DNA of 64,000 nucleotides from Pythium myriotylum (Eukaryota; Oomycota; Peronosporomycetes; Pythiales; Pythiaceae). Positions 30,825 through 41,700 of the stretch are shown here, in pieces. Each line of letters starts with the position of its first letter. The first letter of the stretch is position 1. The position numbers and the translations under genes are program-made. The stretch lies in the NCBI GenBank assembly GCA_023091665.1, contig JALJCQ010000015.1, positions 2,356,001 through 2,420,000 of the forward strand, given 5' to 3'. The notes below the pieces were generated by a model. It was given only the letters and a program-made list of their open reading frames with translations, made no database searches and had not been told where the DNA came from.

Positions 30825-33502
30825 TTAGAATTTTCGTACCGAAGTAAGATCCGATGAGCTTTCGAGCCTTCTTAGCACGATTGACACCTCTGGTCAAGTT
30901 GTATTCAAACATATGATCTCCAATGACTTCTCGAATAGATGGATCAATCTCTACATTTTTGAAGATTGGTGTCATCTCACTAAAATAATCCTTGAGATGA
31001 TCAGGCGTCTCAATATCGCATTCAAGGAATTATCTGATCATTCAAAATGTCATCGATAACCGCATCGTAGGTATCGATGGTTGTCAAGCGACCACATGGC
31101 ATATCTCCACCAAGCGCCCAAAGGTACAACGCGTTTGCATCGTATCCAATGACCTTTTTCACAAGTTTACCGGATTCACCTCGAATTGAAATTTCGTTGC
31201 GCTTTGCATATCGATTGAAGATGATCGATGGACCTCCAGCAATCTTTGCCTTCATCTTGAAGTAGATATCCTTCTGTTCCTCATCAATACTCCACACAAG
31301 GCGATCTGCATTCAAGTCAAGCAGCTTCGTACGACGAAATGCGGAGATATTCATATCTTTACGAGCTACGTTACACTCTTTGCAAGCGATCATGATGTTA
31401 CCATCAATGTGGCCTTCCTTATTATTGACCCTATCTACTGATGCCGTATCCTTGGTCTATTTACAGAAGCATAACGCACACATATATTTTTGCTTTCTAA
31501 GCACATTATTCACATGTTCGATGGTCATGGAGAATTCGCGGCCAGCTAACTTGTCTTGAGTCCGATATCCAGCAAATCGACAGTTCGAGAATGTGAATGG
31601 GGCACCAGGGTCCTTGCTTGGGTGGATTAGATTGCTGAAACAACTTTGATACATGACTTTTTCTGATAGGCCTGGGAGAGATACACCGTCCGTGAACATA
31701 TCAAGATCAAAACGCGCGAACAGTTGACGCTGAGCGTTGATGGCATCGATGAATGGTACAACGTCCAGATTGTTGTACCAAACCAAAGATCTTTGGCGGA
31801 CTTCATTCCGTAGTGTTCCCACACGAACTTTACTCGTTCATAGTCAGCAGCAGTGATACTCGTTTCGCGAAGCCTGCTATCGAAGGCACTCTTTGGTGGT
31901 ATCGTAGTTTCATGGAGAACCTCGAAACTAGTAATATACTCATATGGGAATAGACCTTTTCCAGGCCACATGTGCAGCGGAGCTTGTCTTCACATTGGCA
32001 ACATCCTAAATGTGTTTCAAGGTACTTCTCGCAGCTTGTTCCAGCAGGGACAAAATTGCTAATGTCGAGCATCTTGATTGTATCGGTGACAATACACATA
32101 TATCCTGGGTTCTTAATACACATCCGAATATTTTCACACCCAAGAACATCGAAGAGATCATTCTTAATTAGATTGATATCATATCGAGCTGAATTAAAAC
32201 CAAGCAGTGGACTTCTATCTAGCTGTTTTTTCAAAGTATCAAGATCTTTTTGAAAACGTTTTTTTTCAACTCGTCTTCACTGGTATTTAGTTTTGAATCA
32301 ATCTTTTGAATGAGACTCGCAAACTTTTGATAGTTCAACTTTGAATCATCTTTTGAATGAGATTCGCAAACTTTTGATAGTTCAACGACAGGCCCTGCCA
32401 CACGGACCTGCCCCAGCTCGTCGCCTCCGACTTACACCCCTGGCTTCTTAGCCAAGTTGGCCCACGGTAATGAGGAACGCATAGAGCTCCAGCTATTAGA
32501 GTACAGTAATTGCGCTCAATAGACTTCACCTTCATCATCATCACCCAGAACACCTCCATGGGTGGAGCCGGAATTACGACAATATTTACAATTGTATAAA
32601 AAAAATAAATTGTAACAATTGTCACAATATCTCTACTATTGGAGACCATGGCACAATCACTAATTGGGTAAAACAATCTTGACAATAACTCAATACCAAT
32701 CATTTTTTGCCATGCTCTGGATAGTTGTATTTCTTAATCGCAATGCCTCTGCCTTCGAAGTCCTCGAACATATCTTCAAGAAGCGAGCGAGGATCTTTGT
32801 TAACAAAGCAGCGAACTTCTCTTCATAGACTATCACTAATCGAAACTGAAGTTGGGATGTGGCGATTGATATATTTTGTGTTTTCACCATGTGGAATGTC
32901 AGTGGTCGCAAGGACCGCTTCAAAATCGTAGACGATGAAATGGTCCGTATAGTGATCGATGTCCTTAATACCATACTTCTGAAGTATCGATTTGATGACA
33001 TTTTCGCTTGGTTGGTAGATTGTGGGCTTCTTTACAAAACTTAAAATCTCTGTCTCCTCACATTTATTCCTCTTGAGGTTACGCAACTTCTCAGCTTCAG
33101 TGAACACGGTATCACATTTAGGACATTGATACTTCCCAAGGAAATTATCAACTTTAGTTATATACATGGCGTGATTGTCGTGACTGAGGATATTGATCGT
33201 ATTAGCAAAGGTCTTGCTCGACTTACGGATGCGCTGAATATTCGATGTCTCTAGGTCCATCTCATACACATCAATATTTAATTGAAAACAATCTTCCAGC
33301 TCATCGAAGTGAAGGATATCGATTGGTTTGAAGTTTCGATAAAGGCCGAGTGAATAGACAATTCCTGTGAATTCGCAATACTATTTGAAGGCAGTCTTGA
33401 CTGCTGTCTGAATCTTGCGGGGATCTTTCTTTTCATTCAAATCCAAGTGATAAGCGATGCAGTAGAACATACACTTGTTATTAGGTTTTGGGAAATTTAT
33501 TA
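30825..33502 (-). pseudogene. Polinton/Maverick protein-primed DNA polymerase B, decayed
   Basis: Reading down the minus strand from 33502: an N-terminal cysteine-protease-like or virus-type segment (NKCMFYCIAYHLDLNEKKD, ELEDCFQLNIDVYEM), a zinc segment (YQCPKCDTVFTEAEKL), exonuclease motifs HFIVYDFEA and LLGFNSARYDINLIK, then KGLFPYEYI. An HNH-like insert follows (KYMCALCFC ... IACKECNVARKDMN). Polymerase motifs are GGPSIIFNRYAKRNE, VIGYDANALYLWAL (motif A) and KARKLIGSYFG (fingers). It breaks off at about 30830. Many stops and frameshifts show long decay. The upstream part continues at 44537 beyond gypsy2. Protein-primed polymerases of this type copy linear element genomes. Confidence 0.8.
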
Positions 33503-33816
33503 TGTAACGGGCGCAGATCCGTTACACAGCGTCGAGACCCCGGTCCCGACGCTCAGATTGGGCTCTTGACTTGACGGTAAATTGGACTCTGCATTGAGAG
33601 GTCCAGACACCTCTGGACCTCATTAAACCTACTCTGGTGTCCCTAATAAAACCTATGTATGCGGTGTCGTCCTCTGATAGGATGAAATCTCATAGAATTT
33701 CCACCAATGGAAATGCAGCAAGAACACACGCGTCTCTGACCAATCAGAGACACGGGAGGGACAACTCTCTCTCTTATAGAATCTACTCTCTTGTAATGGG
33801 CTGTGGGCCCATTACA
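33503..33816 (-). repeat. gypsy2 LTR (left, 3' LTR in element sense)
   Basis: Starts TGTAACGGGC and ends GGGCCCATTACA. It matches 44223-44536 at every position checked except T/C near 33783. It contains inverted repeats (AGAGGTCCAGACACCTCT region near 33597) and a TTATAGAA box near the right end. Confidence 0.95.
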
Positions 33817-34021
33817 TCATCCCCCTCTTCAAGAACTGACCAACGGGAAGTCAACCCAAGGGACGAGGACACGGAGCGCGCACGAGCGAGCGCGCGCGCT
33901 TTCTTCAACGGGCGATCCCGGCGCACCCGGGATCAGGCAGTTAGGCGAGAGCGCCGGCGGAGGCCAGCGCAGTCTTCAATCTTCTTCGGACGGCACCAAG
34001 GCACCCAGACTTCAACGCGCG

Positions 34022-35501
34022 ATGGCTCAACCGTCGCAACAATAAGTTGGCGCCCGCGGCAACGCGGACGCACCGACGACAACGACAACTCAAGCACCGA
34101 CAGTGGCGCCGAGCACAAAGACGCCAACAACGGCAGCGACAACGGAGGTCACGACGACAGCAACGACAGCCACGACGACTTCGGCCGTGGCACCCGAGAC
34201 GATGACCGATGAGGCGATGGCGCGAGTGTTGGAGCAAGTCAACACACATCAAGGCACAAGCTTCGTAGCGCCGCCACGTGCAGCGCACTTCGATCCTCAA
34301 CTCGGTGGAATCGCGGACTGGGAACGTTACCCAGTCCCTTATCGTAACATCTCGCACTTCGCCAATCCACGCAGTCTCACGGCCGACGAGATCCATGAGT
34401 GGTTTGTTCGCTACCGCAAAGCAAGGGGCAAGACGATGAACGTGGTCGCGACCGCGTTGCAACAGTCGTGGAATGCTTTCGCTCGTATATGAGACATTCC
34501 AAAACAAAAAGTGTCTTAACCCACATTTTATTTTTTTCGAGAAAAACGGCTCCAAAGAAGTTGCTTCGGTTAGGTACGAAATTGTGTTTTTGTGGCAATG
34601 GGTGATTGAAGGTTCAGAAAAGAAACTTGAATTGAACATGAATAAAACACCTCTCCTGGTAGACCCACCCGTCACTCCACGAAACATGGTCGTCCCCGAA
34701 GGACTTCGAGGGCTCCATGAGCGCGTCGATTCCGGCGACAACTACAGCGATCGCGGGAGCGACAGCTGCGGCAGCGACTCGGCCTTCGACTTTGCGAAGC
34801 AGTGGAGAAGAAGCGGCGCCGTAAGAAGTCAGCGTCAACGATGGCTCGACGAAAGACCGATCGTGAGACCAAGTCGCAAAACTAGCACTCTGGAAGACCC
34901 GTTTGTGGTTTAAGACGGCTTTTGTGGGTCCAGACCAGTTTTGTTTTGGGTACAGTTGTCGAACTGTTTAAAACATATTTAAATCATGAACAATACAGTT
35001 TCTGTGTTGGTTTCACATCCATTCACAGTTATTTTTGAGAGGGATCCCGTTTGATTCAGTTGAAAACACTACCACCAATCAATTCAGCGCAAAAAAACAC
35101 TCCAGAAAATGTAAAAAAAAAAAACTTGTGATGTCGGCAAAAAAAAATTGGACACCTTGCGAAAACTCCAACAGCTCAGGAGCGGATTGACATCTCGGGC
35201 AGCTGAAAACAGCGTTTTGTAGTCGAAATCAAGCTCTATCCGACCGTACCAATAACTCGGATTTTTTCCTTTGTGGGTTAAGACACTTTTTGTTTTGTGT
35301 GGTCTCATATGGAACAAAGGCGAGATCGAGTCGACCGTCGTGCGCTGGGAGACCGCCCAGCGCGAGCACTCGCTCGGGCGATTGCGCGAGGAACTTCATC
35401 GTCTGTGTGAGGCGCGGCGCATAACATGTCACGTCGATGTTGAGGAGGGTTGTCGTGCTTGCGCGGAGGCCGGGGCCACGCGCGCGACTTGGACGGAGTA
35501 G
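34022..35501 (+). pseudogene. antisense open frame A in gypsy2, interrupted by a miniature element
   Basis: Plus-strand frame starting at ATG 34022 (MAQPSQQ), about 200 bp inside the left LTR. An in-frame TAA lies at 34043-34045, followed by a threonine-rich linker and a natural-looking domain (MARVLEQVNTHQG, GGIADWERYPVPYRNI, IHEWFVRYRKARGK). It is cut at 34489 by the TA-flanked element and resumes exactly in frame at 35308 (WNKGEIESTVVRW) to a TAG at 35499-35501. Without the insertion it spans about 220 codons. Family not recognised. It is oriented opposite to gag-pol, as in gypsy1. Confidence 0.5.
34490..35307. mobile_element. 818-bp TA-flanked miniature element (Tc1/mariner-like)
   Basis: Ends TGAGAC...GTCTCA with TA on both sides (34488-34489, 35308-35309). 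The subterminal inverted repeat AAAACAAAAAGTGTCTTAAC is present at both ends. Removing the element and one TA restores the plus-strand reading frame. No transposase is visible; internal frames are short. The TA target points to the Tc1/mariner group. Confidence 0.8.
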
Positions 35502-35563
35502 AATGCCGACTATCGTCGCCATCAGAATGAAGAAGATCTTCGACGGGCGCGCTCTCTCTCAGG

Positions 35564-35842
35564 CTAGAGCTGCTGGGACCGTGCTGCCAGCTGGTCCTCG
35601 TACTGCCGGACGAGACCAGGGATCTCAAGCGCGAGCGTCGGCCCGTGCTCCCACGTATCCTGATCATCAGGGAAGCCAAGCCAGTGGACGCGATAGAAGC
35701 GAGCCTTGGGGATCGCACTCTTCTTCTTCGTACCGCCACGACGCATACGCGCCGTGGCCTCAGGATCGGGGCGATCATCGTGGTCAACAATACGGTCGAC
35801 CACCCACCGAAGATCACCGTTGGCATCAATCAATCTTGTGGA
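35564..35842 (-). pseudogene. gypsy2 integrase C-terminal chromodomain, detached
   Basis: Minus-strand reading LIDANGDLRWVVDRIVDHDD, then RFYRVHWLGFPDDQDTWEH and a helix to the stop at 35564. This matches gypsy chromodomains. The rest of the integrase ends about 2.4 kb upstream, with a Crypton between, and a stop lies just before the domain at about 35843-35845. Confidence 0.8.
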
Positions 35843-35844
35843 TC

Positions 35845-37960
35845 ATTCGTGCGACAGAGTGTCATACGCGTAATCTGAGTGTTCTGATTGGTTAAAATAT
35901 GTATGTCGTTCAAGCCTGCTGCTGGTCACTCTGATGGACTCTTGCGCTTTCTTCCGCGTTGGTGCAAGTCGTTGGCCCGGGCACCTTCGCGAACCAGACG
36001 AAGCACAGTCGTGACCTTCAGCTGACTCGTTCGGCGGTCGTGTTGCGGTGTCTTCCATGGTAAACCGCGGACACCAATCTCAAACAAATCCACTGCCTGT
36101 CCTTCGTTCAACTGCGTTGGGACTGTCGACTGTGTCTCCCGCTTGATTGCATCGGACAGTAGATCCATCATGCACTTCCACACCGACAGGGTCTTTTGTT
36201 TCTTGCGTGTCGACATGTCCTTAGGCTGGATCATCCTGTAGGGTGGGTACCCTCGAGCCTTGTTGCCAAACATCCACAGACGCCAGGCTTCCAGTAGCGT
36301 CGTGCTTGGTAGCTCAAAGTCCTCTGGAACGACGTGGAAAGCACCACCCCACTGGTGATACTGGAGTTCAATCTCGTTCTCTTCTGCGTTGGGGGCAGGA
36401 TTGTTGGTGAGAACACCCGCTTCAGTCAGCACCGAGCGTATCGTGCTCGTCAGAGCGTCTTGGGTGATGTGACCCGCGGCAGCACCGTTCCTTTCGAGCA
36501 CCAAGGCTACTTCTTGAGTCACAACACCAGGGATCTTTTCGAAAGCAGCTCTCGTCAGCTCGTGTTGTTGGTACAACGAGATGTAGGGTGGGATGCCGGT
36601 GGGTCGCATACGCTTGGACTCGTCTGCAGTCACCATGGCAGCCAGGCGACGCGCGTGGTCGGACCGAAACAAGTACGTCGAAAACAGTGAGTGTGTCGGT
36701 GGCAGTGTTTGCGTCAGGAACTGGTGGTGGTACACGAGAGAGGCGGCACATTGGTGCAGAATTGGTCGGAGTCGACTGTCTTTCCACAAAGCCGGGTACG
36801 TGCACTGGACTCCCTGCTGTACGTCGTCGTTTTCATCGTCGAGAAAATGTGGCGGTAGCTGAGCGAACGTGGACTTGTTCAGAGGCAGACCAGCAACAAC
36901 TCGACCCAAAAACTGGTCACCGGCAGCCTCGTAGCGAAAGTAGCGATCTTGTACGTTGCCCAACGACCAACCACACCGTAGGCAGACACTCACGATGCCG
37001 CCGGTACTACCGCTGCAAGCGTACGTTGCAACCCCCTTACGAACCGAATGAGTGCCGTACAACTTCGGGCCGGTCGTATCATGCAGTGCGCGATCCAGCG
37101 TTTTGCTGAAGCGCACTTTCTGGTTCGAACCCGGGAAGAGCTGACCAGGTTGCTGTCCGGAATGGCACGCTAGATAGATCGCGAGAGCGGTGATCCAGCA
37201 GATGCCCGGTGAAAGGGAGTTGGCGTAGATGTGGCGTGGGTCCTTCGGGCCGCGACCGTCTTGGTTTGTTTTCGTCTTGTGTAGAACAATACCAACACTA
37301 TCATCGATCGCGAACAGGTGTGCTGTGTCGATGGTTTGCACGGACTTGGAACGGCACATGAGATTCCATTGCGTGATCAAAACCAAATGCGAGAAACCAC
37401 TGTCATTTGACTGCAACGTTGAATGGCATAGTTGCTCGTAGACACCAAAGGGCATCGGCTCCTTCCCTGATGGCTTGCCCTCACCAGCTTGCTGTCGTCC
37501 AGCTTGGATACGGCCGAGGCCACCAAAAACCGCAGTCAGGTCTTGGCCATACTCAACTGGAAGCGGTAGTCGTTGAATTCGATACACGTGCTTCATTGCA
37601 CTGCGATAACCTTCAAGAGTTGAGACCTTTAATGGCCGTGCTGAGTCGTTGAACCGCGAGATAAGGAACGTCTCAAACAACTCCGGCGTAAACGAGTGGA
37701 CGTTGATGCTACCATCATCATTGAAAAAGCGGCTTGGATCCGCTAGTGTCTCGTTCAGCCACTTGCCAATGCCCCGCAGGTAGCTTGCATACGCTGTTTG
37801 AGTAGACTCGGCGATGCACGAGCGACGTACTACATCTCTGTCCATTGTACTTATCCACCAATTGGGAACTGGAGTTGCATCGTGCTCAAAACGTCGTACG
37901 TTTTCCTCTCAAGAGCCAGGGCGGTTGCACACACCCAAGATAGAACCAGCATTGCATCAC
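35845..37960 (-). mobile_element. Crypton inserted in gypsy2 (ends approximate)
   Basis: Cryptons are tyrosine-recombinase DNA elements without inverted repeats. Limits are set only by where the gypsy2 chromodomain stops (about 35843) and where the antisense frame B resumes (about 37900-37990). I saw no target duplication or terminal repeat. It carries one intact gene. Confidence 0.65.
35926..37845 (-). CDS. Crypton tyrosine recombinase, intact
   Basis: 639 codons from ATG 37845 to the stop at 35926, one of the longest intact frames in the window. The N-terminal part is a core-binding helix bundle. Catalytic residues of tyrosine recombinases are visible: first arginine in QWNLMCRSKS (about R165), lysine in LHKTKTNQ (about K192), H-x-x-R in GTHSVRKG (H266, R269), tryptophan in CGWSLG (W293) and the tyrosine in QDRYFRYEAAGD (Y302 or Y305). 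The C-terminal 150 residues contain a tryptophan-rich DNA-binding-like region (LLEAWRLWMFGNKARG, KTLSVWKCMMDLL) resembling the GCR1_C domain of Cryptons, ending in a basic tail. It would catalyse excision and integration through a circular intermediate. Confidence 0.88.
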   Translation of the reverse strand: MDRDVVRRSCIAESTQTAYASYLRGIGKWLNETLADPSRFFNDDGSINVHSFTPELFETFLISRFNDSARPLKVSTLEGYRSAMKHVYRIQRLPLPVEYGQDLTAVFGGLGRIQAGRQQAGEGKPSGKEPMPFGVYEQLCHSTLQSNDSGFSHLVLITQWNLMCRSKSVQTIDTAHLFAIDDSVGIVLHKTKTNQDGRGPKDPRHIYANSLSPGICWITALAIYLACHSGQQPGQLFPGSNQKVRFSKTLDRALHDTTGPKLYGTHSVRKGVATYACSGSTGGIVSVCLRCGWSLGNVQDRYFRYEAAGDQFLGRVVAGLPLNKSTFAQLPPHFLDDENDDVQQGVQCTYPALWKDSRLRPILHQCAASLVYHHQFLTQTLPPTHSLFSTYLFRSDHARRLAAMVTADESKRMRPTGIPPYISLYQQHELTRAAFEKIPGVVTQEVALVLERNGAAAGHITQDALTSTIRSVLTEAGVLTNNPAPNAEENEIELQYHQWGGAFHVVPEDFELPSTTLLEAWRLWMFGNKARGYPPYRMIQPKDMSTRKKQKTLSVWKCMMDLLSDAIKRETQSTVPTQLNEGQAVDLFEIGVRGLPWKTPQHDRRTSQLKVTTVLRLVREGARANDLHQRGRKRKSPSE

Positions 37961-38770
37961 TCCATTCGCTCATTGATTGAAAACGAAGGTCATTTGTCGC
38001 ACGCTGCACTCCAAAAGTTGATTGGCATCACACGAAAGTTTATGAATCAGCGGCGGCGGGCCATCACGAACAAAGCGCGCAGTGGGGCCGCCATGCGGCC
38101 CCGGAGTCGACGCATCCGCCTCACGATCGATGGGACCAGCGCTACGCTGGTCTCGACTGGAACGAGCCACGTCGTCTCGATCCTCCCCGCGAGCAATCCC
38201 ACGGGTACCAACAAGATCACCGCGCACAGAACTCGGACTTAGAGCGTCGAGTTGATCGTCTGCAGAACTTCCTCGTGCCAGATCTTCAGCAGAAGGCAGA
38301 CGACGCCCGGTCGATCAGATCGCGACACTTGAGACGGAGCAAGAGTCGCACGGGATCCGGATGTATCAGCTCGAGCAGGACGCTCGAGCTCAGCGTCAGT
38401 CTCACGAAGCCTTCCGTGAGGAATTCCGGGGGTGGCGTCGCGAATTTGATCCCGCTGAGCTGCGCGACCTTCTTCACGAACAAGCCCGCCAGAACGCCTA
38501 GCTTCGTCAACGCCTTCAGCAATTAGAGGATCGGCTCGAACGCGCTGAGTCGCGAGCGGAGAAGCGGACGTCAACAGAGGCGCCGGGACAGCCCGACCCA
38601 AAGAGGCAGCGGAAGAACGCGTCACCGGACGCGTCGACTGGTGACGGAGGCGACGGGAATCCTCGTCGCGGAGGTCGGCAGCGAGATCCGAAGAAGTGGG
38701 GTACGGCTTCAGGCGCCCAACGTAGAAGGTCGGGTGCAAGCGCAACTTCTTGGGAAGTTCTAGCGTGTAG
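37870..38770 (+). pseudogene. antisense open frame B in gypsy2, coiled coil
   Basis: Plus-strand protein-like sequence in pieces: SLIENEGHLSHAALQKLIGI, then in other frames RWDQRYAGLDWNEPRRL, SDLERRVDRLQNF, MYQLEQDARAQRQSHEAF and, after a TAG near 38500, QQLEDRLERAESRAEKR and a PKRQRKN basic patch. It is a charged coiled coil comparable in style, not in sequence, to the gypsy1 antisense frame. It overlaps the C-terminal linker of gypsy2 pol on the other strand, so one of the two readings could be accidental. Confidence 0.4.
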
Positions 38771-41700
38771 GCGTCACCGACAACGTTGGTAACTTTAAAT
38801 GGACCAATATATCCTGGCAACAACTTGTTCGATCCCAAGTGACTGATGAGCCGCTCTGGTAAGTTCTGCGTCGAGAGCAGAACACGATCTCCCACATCGA
38901 ACTTGGTTCGATTCGAGCGGCCGCTCGAATCAGCGTTTTCCTTCTGACGGTCGACTGCGTCCGCGACGGAGTCTCGCACAAATCGCACAATGGCTTGTCG
39001 CTTTTCGACGAAGTCGTTGATCGACTTCTCTTCTCTCGGCGATAGGGTCGAGAGCTCTGGCAATGCATCGAAGTTGAACTCGGACGACGGGTTCTCGCGC
39101 GCAGCGGTAGTTAGGACCGCTGCTATCACCGCTTCGATCGCATTGAGGTCTACGTCCATGTCTTCATCTCCGTTTCCAGCGGCGGCCGGAGACACGGGCT
39201 TTTCGTCGACGTCCATGCCGGCCGGGTGGTCGGCATATCCGTTGTCGATAAGGTTGTTCTCTGTGGAGCCCTCGAACTCGGGGGCACGAGCACGGCCTGG
39301 GTTTGCTTGAACTTCCTCACAGTCGAAATATTGAACGTTTTCAAAACCTTGAGCATCACCGTGGACCTGGCCGGGGCTAGGACCTTGAACTTGGGTCTCG
39401 TGCTGTTGATTCACGCAACCTGATTGGGTGGGACGTGACGCGTCATCGTTGGGTGCAGATGACCGAGCAGAACTTGTCACTTCCAGCGTCGAATATCTCA
39501 ATGCTCCTCCCACACCTGAATGAGAGCGACCCGGTGAGGCAAAGAGCGTCGCCGGGGTACGCGGATGACGGCCATAGTTGACGTAGAAGGGCGTCATCCC
39601 CGACGACACGTGCACCGAATTATTCAGTGCGAACTCAACAAAAGGCAAGAACTCGCTCCACTCACGGAATGACTGCGAAGCACATCTTCGAGAACGCGAT
39701 TAACGCGTTCAGTCTGCCCGTCTGTTTCGGGATGGGCAGCCGTCGACATTTGCAAGCGAGTGTCCAATAGCTTGAACAGCGATCGCCAGAAGAGGGAGGT
39801 GAATCGAGGGTCTCGATCCAACACGATGGTCTCCGGGAGGCCGTGGAGGTGGAAGACACTGTCGAGAAACACAGCGGCGGCCTCTTCTGCTGTGATCGTT
39901 TGCTTCACCGCCGCGAGGTGAACCATCTTGGAGAGACGGTCCACAAAGACCATGATCCTTGAGAGTCTTTGGGGAATCCGAAGACGAAGTCGAGGCTGAC
40001 GGAGTCCCAGACATCACGTGGGACTGGGAGAGGCCGGAGCGGCGCCTGTTGAGCGGGTGACGGCTTCACGCGCTGGCAAACTTCGCACGTGGGGACCCAT
40101 TTCCGCACCCACTTGTACTGGTGAGGCCAGTAATAGTTCCTCGAAAACGAGAGAAATGTCTTCTCTCGTCCTAAATGACCTCCGACGGGCGCATCATGAT
40201 GCTCGTGGATGAGACGAAGTCGAATGTCGTCGTCATTGGGGACGTCGGTCTTATCGACGCTACAGTAGAGGAGACCGTCGGCAAGCTGGTACCGGCGGAC
40301 ACGAGCACGCACACGAGGTGTAAGTCGGAATAGTAGTGACTCCGAACCGTCAGAGCCGTCAAAAGATAGGAACTCAATTAACTCTTGGCAGACAGGGTCG
40401 GAGGAGTAGGCTCGGCGAATGTCGTCGGTGAGCGACGACTGCACAGAGTGAATCGAAGCGTTGAGACCTTCCTCAACGCACCTTGGGCATTCTTGAGGCG
40501 CCGACGACTCATCGATCGGCGCGCGCGGGTCGTAGTCCGGGCGACGTGAGAGCGCATCCGCAAGGATGTTGCTCTTTCCCGGCTTGTAGTGTACAACAAA
40601 GTTGTACTCGGCGAAGAACGACAGCCAACGGGCCATCCGTTGGGACAGGTGCGGAGACTTCGTCGCCGTTCGCAACGACGCATGATCCGTGTAGATGGCG
40701 AACTGCTGTTCGCCCAGCAGATACACTCGGAACTTGGCGAGTGCGTACTTCATGGCAAGGAGTTCCTTGTCGTGGACCGGGTAATTCCGCTCGGCCGTCT
40801 TCAGCTGCCGTGACTGGTAGCTGATCACTCGCTCACGGCCCTCAACATCAAACTGCATGAGGGCGCAGCCGATAGCATAGTCACTTGCGTCGCAAACGAC
40901 GTGGAAGGGTCGATCGTAGTCGGGGAGCGCCAAGATCGGCGCTTCTTGTAGGCTCGACTTGACCGAGTCAAAGGCCTGCTGGTGCTCAGCGGACCATTTC
41001 CACTCGACGTCCTTCCGCAGAAGCTGCGACAGCGGCTGGACGAGGGCTGCATAATTCTTCGTATACTTGTGCAGATAATTTGCGAGCCCCAGCCACTGCC
41101 GGAGTTGCTTCTGGTCCTTGGGCACTGGCCAGGCACAGATCGAGACGACCTTCTCAGGATCGGAACGGACACCGTCCTTGCTCACATAGCAGCCTAGCAC
41201 CAGAATTTCCGGTGCGAAGAATACACACTTCTTCAGATTCGCGTAGAGCTTGTGTGTTCGCATCGCTTCGAACACTTGGCGAAGGTGTTCAGTGTGAACA
41301 TCCTCCGGCGCCCTGCCGTCCTCGGCCTTGCTGTGGACAAAGATGTCGTCGAAGTAGCTCGGCGCGAAGCTGCGGAACGGCCGCAGCACGTGCGATACCA
41401 TCCTGTTGAAGGTTGCTGGTGCGTTCTTGAGACCCTGAGGCATCACTAACCACTCCCAGAGCATTCCACTCGGCGTGCTGACAGCCGTGAGCGGGACATC
41501 CTGCTCGCGCATAAGGATCTGGTAGAAGCCATCCATCAAATCGATGGCACTGAACACGACCGACCCGGACATCGTCATGTCCTTCCGAGGTATCGGCGTT
41601 TGTGCCGGTATCGTAGCGTCGTTCAGCTTGTTGAAGGCATGAACAATCCGCCAGCCGCCAGTAGCTTGCTTGACGCAGAACGTTGGGCTCGAGTGCGGGG

